From Seison nebaliae (lineage: Eukaryota; Rotifera; Pararotatoria; Seisonacea; Seisonidae): 64,000 nucleotides of DNA. Below, in pieces: positions 57,925 to 64,000 of the stretch. The notes beneath the pieces are model-generated. The model did not search any database. It was given only the letters and a program-made list of their open reading frames with translations, and was not told the origin of the DNA. Location: positions 62,001-126,000 of the forward strand of contig JALJEE010002328.1 of assembly GCA_023231475.1 (NCBI GenBank), in the 5' to 3' direction. Made by a program: the position numbers and the translations under genes. Each line of letters opens with the position of its first letter. The first letter of the stretch is position 1.

Positions 57925-60900
57925 CTAATGATTGTAATAATAGCCGGGATAGAAATAAAGGTCTTTCGTAAAACTATGATGAAATTCTGCTTCTTGAATA
58001 TATGGTTTCTGATTATTAAACACCGGGTTTGTTGCCAATCGTTTTCCCACCTATTCATTAAAATAGAAAAATATTAAATGGAATAATTAAAATGAAAGAC
58101 AACAGATTTCATTAATCGTACGATATCACGTCTCCAAGCATTCTTTGCAAATTCATCGACAAGTGTTTTGATGTAATTCGAACCGTTTACATGATCAGCC
58201 CATGACACGTAATCTTTTGTAAGGAAAAGAATCATTTTTCAAATTTAGATGAAATCTTCAAAAACACATTATACTTACCTTCCACAGTAGCGAATCCGAT
58301 CATTAAATCTTTTGTATCTTTCATCACTTCCATAATATTCTCATCACTTTCCTTCACTTTATTGTTGATCTTCTTCTCACTCGTACGACTCGTTTTCCTT
58401 CGGAGGTCGTTATCCTTCGGTGAAGTTTTCTTATTTAATTGTTCACGTGAATTATTAGTACCTACATCATTTTCAAATTGTTCATTTTCTATATCTGATG
58501 ATCGAGTTGTAGGCAAATTATGAAAACGATTGGATTTGTCAATCTCTTCTTCATCAATGTCTGTTGAAAGAACTTTCAAGTTAAATTAGAATATGAGATA
58601 TTTAACTGCACGGTTGTTCAGAAATCATTGTAGGTATTGTACCGTCCAGATTTCTATTCCAACTTTCAAAATTTGTTATATTTTTACCGTTCGTCGAATT
58701 TTTTGCATTACTTTCAATCTTTGACTTCATCGTATCGATTTTATTCATGGTCTTATTAGCTGCATGATTCAATCTACCATTCAATTTACTCCAGAACGAT
58801 GGTTCTTTTCCATCATAATATTTATCTGAAATAATTTTATAGAGAATCGTTAAAAGAAAGAAGAAAGAACCTCCTCGACAAGTGTCGATAAACAATAGTT
58901 TCGGTCTACCTGGTAATACACTGCTGAATAGTTTGACTAATTCATGGACTTGTATATACTTTTCATCCGTACCGAAAATCTTATTCTTTAATCCATGGCT
59001 AGTTAACAGGAGGACTACACATTCCCATTCATCATTTTCATTATTGCTAAAACGACTACGATGTGCTTCCAATGCAAATTGTTCCAATACATGTTTCATT
59101 GTCTAACATTGATACAAATAATTAATGTTATATTGAGAAAAAATCATCAAAAAATAATGAGAAATTTTTTTCGGAGACTTATCGATAATTTACGTTTTTA
59201 TCAAATGGCAATTCTTCACAAATATTGCATCAATACAGCAACATTACGCATTCTTTACTTATTCGGATAACAACAATAAGGGAACGATAATCAATATCGA
59301 ATAATGATAAAAAAAATTTATCAGTTAACTTTTAAAACTTTTCTTTACTAACAACTGTATTTAGATTCTTTTCGATTTTGGTATGAAAACCAAATTGAGA
59401 GAAAAGTTGAGAGAAGTTACTACAATCAATATCTTTGCCAGGTAATGTGTTTCTGTTAATGAAATGAGAATTGGCAATAATTAACGCTCCACCTCTTTTA
59501 TAGCGAGATATATCATATCGCTGAAAATGGAATAAATAGTTGGAATTAGAGAGAAGTTGGAATATGAGGGAAAAGCAAACCGTTAAACGATTGATGGCTT
59601 CTAATGGATCATATTCTGGTCTTTGATTTACAATGTTGAGATTCAATCTTGCAATGCGTACTATCGGTTTCACGATGACCAGATCTCCGCTGTTATAATC
59701 AGTGGATTTGATAGCAGGAACATCCATATCCTCGAAATCTTTATGATATGAAACTTTCGCATATGATCGACTGGTCAATGAGGAAATGAGATTTTCATTA
59801 TTTTCTGTTTGATCAGAATTGGGAATGTGGTTTTTTGATTTTTTAAATTTCCTGTTTTGTAATTGTAAAGGGATCGTATCTTTTTTTGAGAATAATGTTA
59901 ATTTGGATCGATTATGGGGTAATGGTCCAGACGGTGATATAAATCGATCGCTAAAACGGAATTCTATTAAATTGAAATTAAAATAATTAAGAAAACAAAT
60001 AATAATAATAATAATAATAATAATATTCACCTGGATCTTCGTTACATGAATGAGAATATTGACTCCAATTAGAATTTGTATTAAACAAATCGGCTTCATT
60101 GTCTGATCTATTGGGAGGGACTAACCGGTGACGATTTGCACTTACGATCTCTTTTAATAGATCAGAATTAACAAACTTTTCGTCGTCGTGTTTATCTGGT
60201 ACTAAAGATGGAATGAATAAAAAAATTAAATTGAAGAAGAAGAAAAAGAAGAAGAAGAAACTTTCAACAGATAAAGGTAAATTGGGAATATAAGGATATC
60301 GATTATGTGAGTTGATTTGGAAAGTAGGATGGTTACGATAATTATTATTTGCTGATAAATGATGTGCTACAAAAGTATATAATTTTGAATAAAGAAAATG
60401 TTAAATAAACCGATTCCAGACATGTTCATTGGAATTTGAAGGAATTGATTCGTTTCATTAGTTAATTGTTTCGGTTTGAACTTTCTTTGTTGCATTCGAT
60501 AGAGAGCCGAATTTGATTGACTCGGCGTTTCATCGAATGAGATACCATCAGATCGAAGACTCATTGATAAAGATTTTTTCAATTTCGTTCTTTTTGCCGT
60601 AGTATTTCGATCAGTGGTAGATGTGGTAGTTGCTTGACGAGATGATTTTTTCTTCGATCGTTTAATCGTATCCGTATTGGATGATGGTTTACTTCGATTA
60701 TTCACGTTCGATCTAGTGCCATTACTATTTGAGGAATTGGAAAGATTATTATTGTTGTTGTTGTTGTTGTTGTTGAAATTTCGAGAATCGAGAGAATCAT
60801 GCATTTTCCGATGAACTGATCTATTACGGAAAGATTTTATGGAATTATTATTTTTGGAATGTTTCCGTTTAGTGGAGAGATGTCTTCGATATATTGTCTG

Positions 60901-63078
60901 TGGACAAAATAATTTGCTGATAGATTCATCAAATGTGAAAGTATTATTTCGATGGAAATTATTCTGTTTCGAAATATTATCAATATTTTGCTGTTGCTGT
61001 TGATGTTTAAACAGATCTGAATGTTTCAAATGATATTGTTGTTGTTGTTGGTGGTGGTGTTGGGAGTGTTGTTGTTGCTCTTCAAATTGAGAAGTAGGAA
61101 AATAATTAAAAATAAATGGATTATCAGATAATAAACGATTATGAGTGAATGATGTAGAGACAAATGGTGTTCGCTCAAATTGAATAGATGAATATTGAAG
61201 ATGATTTGTTGTGATGTCTTTCAACGAGGTAGTTTGTATATCAGAAGTAAATATTTCTTCCTCCTGTGATTTTGTTTGTGTAATACATTTGGAGCATAAA
61301 CAACCAGATGATGATAATGGTGAAGATGATGATGTCGATGTGAGTGACTGTGACGATGAATAATTATCACTTATTGAATCGTTGGTCAATTGGTGGAAAG
61401 AAGTGGTTGATAAACGAGAATCAGGATCACCTTCTTCACTTTCCACGAAATTCTTCTCTGTTTTCGTTCGTTTTTGTCTGCTTAAACTGCGCTTATCTGC
61501 ACCATGATATGAAGATAATATACTCGAATTTGGTGTGGACAAATAATTATTCTTGATTTTCCCAAACGATTGATTACATGAAATTAAATTTTTATTAATA
61601 TTCTCTCCGTATATTTCTATAGTCGACGGTTGATAATGATGTTGATGATGAGAATGATGGTCCGGATGGGTTTGAATGAATGATCTCTCTTCCAATTTGT
61701 TATTACAACGGATATTATGTCTCTTATTAGTTGTATGATTATACGGATAATGATTAGCAGGACGATTTCTACAATGTTGATCGATGCTATTATTTCTTGA
61801 AGTTGAATTGTTACACCGATTCTTTAAATGTTTATACAACTGTTTTCCCTGATAAGTTTCTTGACGATTCTGATAATTTTGATTATTTTTATCGCAATTA
61901 TTATTCTTGTCCTTGTTATTGGTATCGCCGCTGTTGCAATTGTGGAATATTATGTTTTTAGGAAACTTAACTTCCTTATCAATGATATTTGTTGATGTAA
62001 TTTCTTTATGCTTTTGTGACTTTGGATGACCTTGACAACTATGAGAAGTTTTATGATCAGTTCCTTCTAATGATGTTTGATATTGTTGACAAGTTTCTTT
62101 TTTCGATTGTTCCAATATATTCAATTCTCTATCTTCTTCTTCTTCTTCTCCGTCGACTCCTTCTATTCTATTATTCAAATTTGATTTTGAACTTCTATTT
62201 TCATTATTCCACGATTCGTTAAAAGTTAATTGACATGGAGATGCGTTCGAATTTAGGGAGGATGTTACAGATGGCAGTAAATAATCGCTTCTATTCCGCT
62301 TACTACACTTACTTCTGTCGACTGATGAGATATGTGACGATGTGCGATTACTTTTTTTCCTACTCGAATTGTTTCGTCGAAGAAATGAATTTCTTTTTGA
62401 AGTTGTGGGTAAAGATATGGAAGATGATGTCGAAGGTGAACGATAAGATTCAGAGGACGGTGTTATTGATAACGAAGAATATCGTAAATGTGAGTTCTTT
62501 ACCAAAGCTGAACAGGTCGATAACGGAATAGTTGTTTGTGTAGTTGTTGATGGTTCAGTTAATGACGAAGTGGACGATTGGAATGGAATGAAAATCGAAT
62601 GATATTGAGGAGAACAACACCTTTCCAACAATTTATTTCTTCCAATCTTCCTACTCTTCTCCTTCTCTCGTTGTAATATGTCGTTTTCTTTATTTGAGAT
62701 TTCTTTACGGGAAATATGCGATGCTCTATTACGTTTTCGATTATATTCTCCGTATCTCACGCTGTTCGATGAATGCAATAATTCTTTTGTTTGAGTAGAT
62801 GGATAATACCTTTCTTCTAACTGATTTCTTCCTTTTCTATTTCTATTATTTGTCAGTTCGTAAAACTGATTTCTTTGGAGATTTGGTTCAAACTTATTCA
62901 ATAAATATTTCTCGCAGGAACGCCAATGTAATTGTTTATTTTGGCAACTGCTTGAATGATTTGCTGATCTGTTGCTAACCTTGCTGCTCTTCGATAATGA
63001 CGAAAGTGAAGACAGATGTGATAAGCTTCGAGATGACGATGAAACGATAATCGACGGAATCACAACGGAATTATTACT

Positions 63079-63111
<33 letters not shown>

Positions 63112-63215
63112 GAATTTCAATCTCTTTTCCTTAATATGGTTCAAAATGCGCCGACGTCTGAGACGAAGTGTATTTTCCGGTTGGAAAACAAATTGTTCGG
63201 TAGCGAGATATTCGT
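57925..63215 (-). CDS. Caspase (C14 peptidase) with giant N-terminal region and altered S1 pocket
   Basis: Ten exons: 63215-60411, 60366-60262, 60201-60031, 59963-59581, 59520-59353, 59102-58871, 58825-58607, 58560-58279, 58213-58104 and 58050-57925. All phases close (at least 1,509 aa from 63144). The 5' end is open: the first exon begins at acceptor TTTTTTAG|AC. Caspase large subunit: RYKRGGALIIANSHF, PGKDIDCSNFSQLFSQFGFH, LLLTSHGLKNKIFG (catalytic His) and PKLLFIDTCRG (catalytic Cys). Small subunit: DLMIGFATVEDYVSWADHVN, GSNYIKTLVDEFAKNAW and FTKDLYFYPG. Large and small subunits are separated by a Ser/Lys/Asn linker of about 155 residues. The long N-terminal exon is Ser/Asn/Arg-rich with no CARD or DED that I can see. 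No in-frame ATG exists in exons 2-3, which supports one continuous gene. S1 residues are substituted (see findings). Confidence 0.8.
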
Positions 63216-63765
63216 CTAAAAAATGAATAATTTAAAAATAAATTAATAATTTAGAAATTTCTTTAATATATTATTATGATGATGATTATGATTAATATAT
63301 TCATATTAGAAATCTTCATAATGAAACGACTCATCGTTTATTGATTCGGGAAAAAGACGAAATAGAATTTTTGAGAATAATAGTTTGAAGAAGGAAAAAA
63401 CTTTAGAAGAATTGTAAATATTTGAAATAATGAAATTTATTATCGAATAGTTTATGGATCATAATCATTCGAAATTTTTATTCACTACGATAACTAGAAG
63501 AAATTTCATAAACTTATCAACTTTATTCATATTTCTACAATCTAATTCATGTTTTCCTTTTTATGATTCACTCATTCTATATATTCACCACAAGACTCCG
63601 ATCTAAAAAGGATACATCGTCTCCTAATCCAAGATATTGGGAAAAGGAATAGACTGAATGATTCTTCGCATGGGAGAAGAAGAAAAAAGAGAGAAAAAGT
63701 TATTGGATTGAATTATTCATGAATTTATTCATAAATCTTTCTAATCGATTGAAGTGAGGTCATCC
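63216..63765. other. Upstream region of the caspase gene, with polyadenylation signal of the next gene
   Basis: The minus-strand AATAAA at 63723-63728 lies about 40 bp after the stop of the gene to the right. The rest must hold the caspase promoter and its missing first exon. A possible mini-exon at about 63599-63651 reads YSFSQYLGLGDDVSFLDR and has a phase-1 donor (CGGA|GTCTTG) compatible with the acceptor at 63216, but this is speculative. Confidence 0.35.
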
Positions 63766-63962
63766 TTAAACTCCTTGAAAGTCGTCAATCGCTATTTTAC
63801 TACAATTATCTTTCCGAATTTTATTGAAAGGATGTCGATCTCTACTTTCAATATTTCGAAGTAATTCATACAAATGAAACATATAAGGAATTTGTTTTTT
63901 ATTCTTTATTATCAGCTGTTCATGCATTCTCATCGACGACTCTAGTCTCACCAATCGGTTGA
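63766..63962 (-). CDS. Last exon of an unidentified gene, cut by the window edge
   Basis: Entered by acceptor CCTTTTAG|TC (phase 1) at 63963-63964. It reads NRLVRLESSMRMHEQLIIKN, then KKQIPYMFHLYELLRNIESR, and ends DDFQGV-stop. Mixed, amphipathic composition and a polyadenylation signal just downstream suggest a real terminal exon. No family is recognised; most of the gene lies outside the window. Confidence 0.45.
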
Positions 63963-64000
63963 CTAAAAGGAAATTATTATGTGAACTATGTGGAAATGAA

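Noticed and set aside
57925-59520. Reading the protease as a paracaspase or metacaspase
   Set aside because: Subunit order, YVSW, LYFYPG ending and surrounding residues align with true caspases; only the residues around the S1 pocket resemble the other families.
63599-63670. Mini-exon YSFSQYLGLGDDVSFLDR as definite first exon of the caspase
   Set aside because: Phase-compatible but lacks a start codon and any independent support; kept only as a note in the upstream region.
1-64000. CRISPR arrays, bacterial operons, tRNA or rRNA genes
   Set aside because: No regularly spaced direct repeats, no tRNA A/B-box pairs noticed by eye, and the gene structure is clearly animal. A tRNA scan was not possible, so isolated tRNA genes cannot be formally excluded.

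Overview
The window is strongly AT-rich animal DNA with short genes, many introns of only 41-67 bp and several low-complexity Gln/Asn/Ser-rich proteins. A Hox4/Deformed gene with a mir-10-like hairpin upstream of it, an alpha-carbonic anhydrase, ATG16, INTS6, PIBF1, an SR splicing factor and a caspase all point to a small arthropod with a compact genome. An acariform mite is my best guess, but this is inference from gene content and intron size; no sequence search was possible.

Layout. 0-1 kb: a decayed 3' piece of a non-LTR (LINE) element. 1.8-5.1 kb (+): an ENTPD4/7-like nucleoside diphosphatase and an orphan basic protein. 7.0-11.6 kb (-): a very Gln/Asn-rich protein of more than 1,490 residues. 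15.7-16.5 kb (+): a carbonic anhydrase. 17.2-17.7 kb (-): a small orphan ORF. 17.8-23.2 kb: a non-coding stretch holding a hairpin I read as mir-10. 23.2-25.2 kb (+): Deformed/Hox4. 26.2-28.3 kb (+): ATG16 in eight exons. 28.8-32.2 kb (-): a 1,116-codon Ser/Asn-rich exon, probably spliced across a roughly 10 kb intron to a first exon at 42.4-42.6 kb. 43.8-46.9 kb (-): Integrator subunit 6, head-to-head with an orphan gene at 47.4-48.2 kb (+), whose stop overlaps the end of PIBF1/CEP90 (48.2-50.7 kb, -). 51.2-54.2 kb (-): a TXNDC16/ERp90-like ER thioredoxin-fold protein. 55.4-57.0 kb (-): an SRSF4/5/6 (B52)-like SR protein. 57.9-63.2 kb (-): an unusual caspase with a huge N-terminal region. 63.8-64 kb (-): the last exon of another gene.

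Exon models were built by hand from open frames, GT/AG sites and family alignments. In every multi-exon model the exon phases close to a whole number of codons (Dfd 646 aa, ATG16 581 aa, INTS6 944 aa, PIBF1 706 aa, SR protein 286 aa, carbonic anhydrase 277 aa, NTPDase 571 aa, and the caspase at least 1,509 aa).

Three observations stand out. (1) The caspase keeps its catalytic His and Cys, but all three residues that normally form the Asp-binding S1 pocket are replaced (Arg to Leu, Gln to Asp, Arg to Ala). The Asp two residues before the Cys resembles paracaspases and metacaspases. (2) A mir-10-like hairpin sits 3.7 kb upstream of Dfd on the same strand with the seed intact but the rest of the mature arm changed. 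(3) 31 of 34 reconstructed introns begin GTT rather than GTA/GTG.
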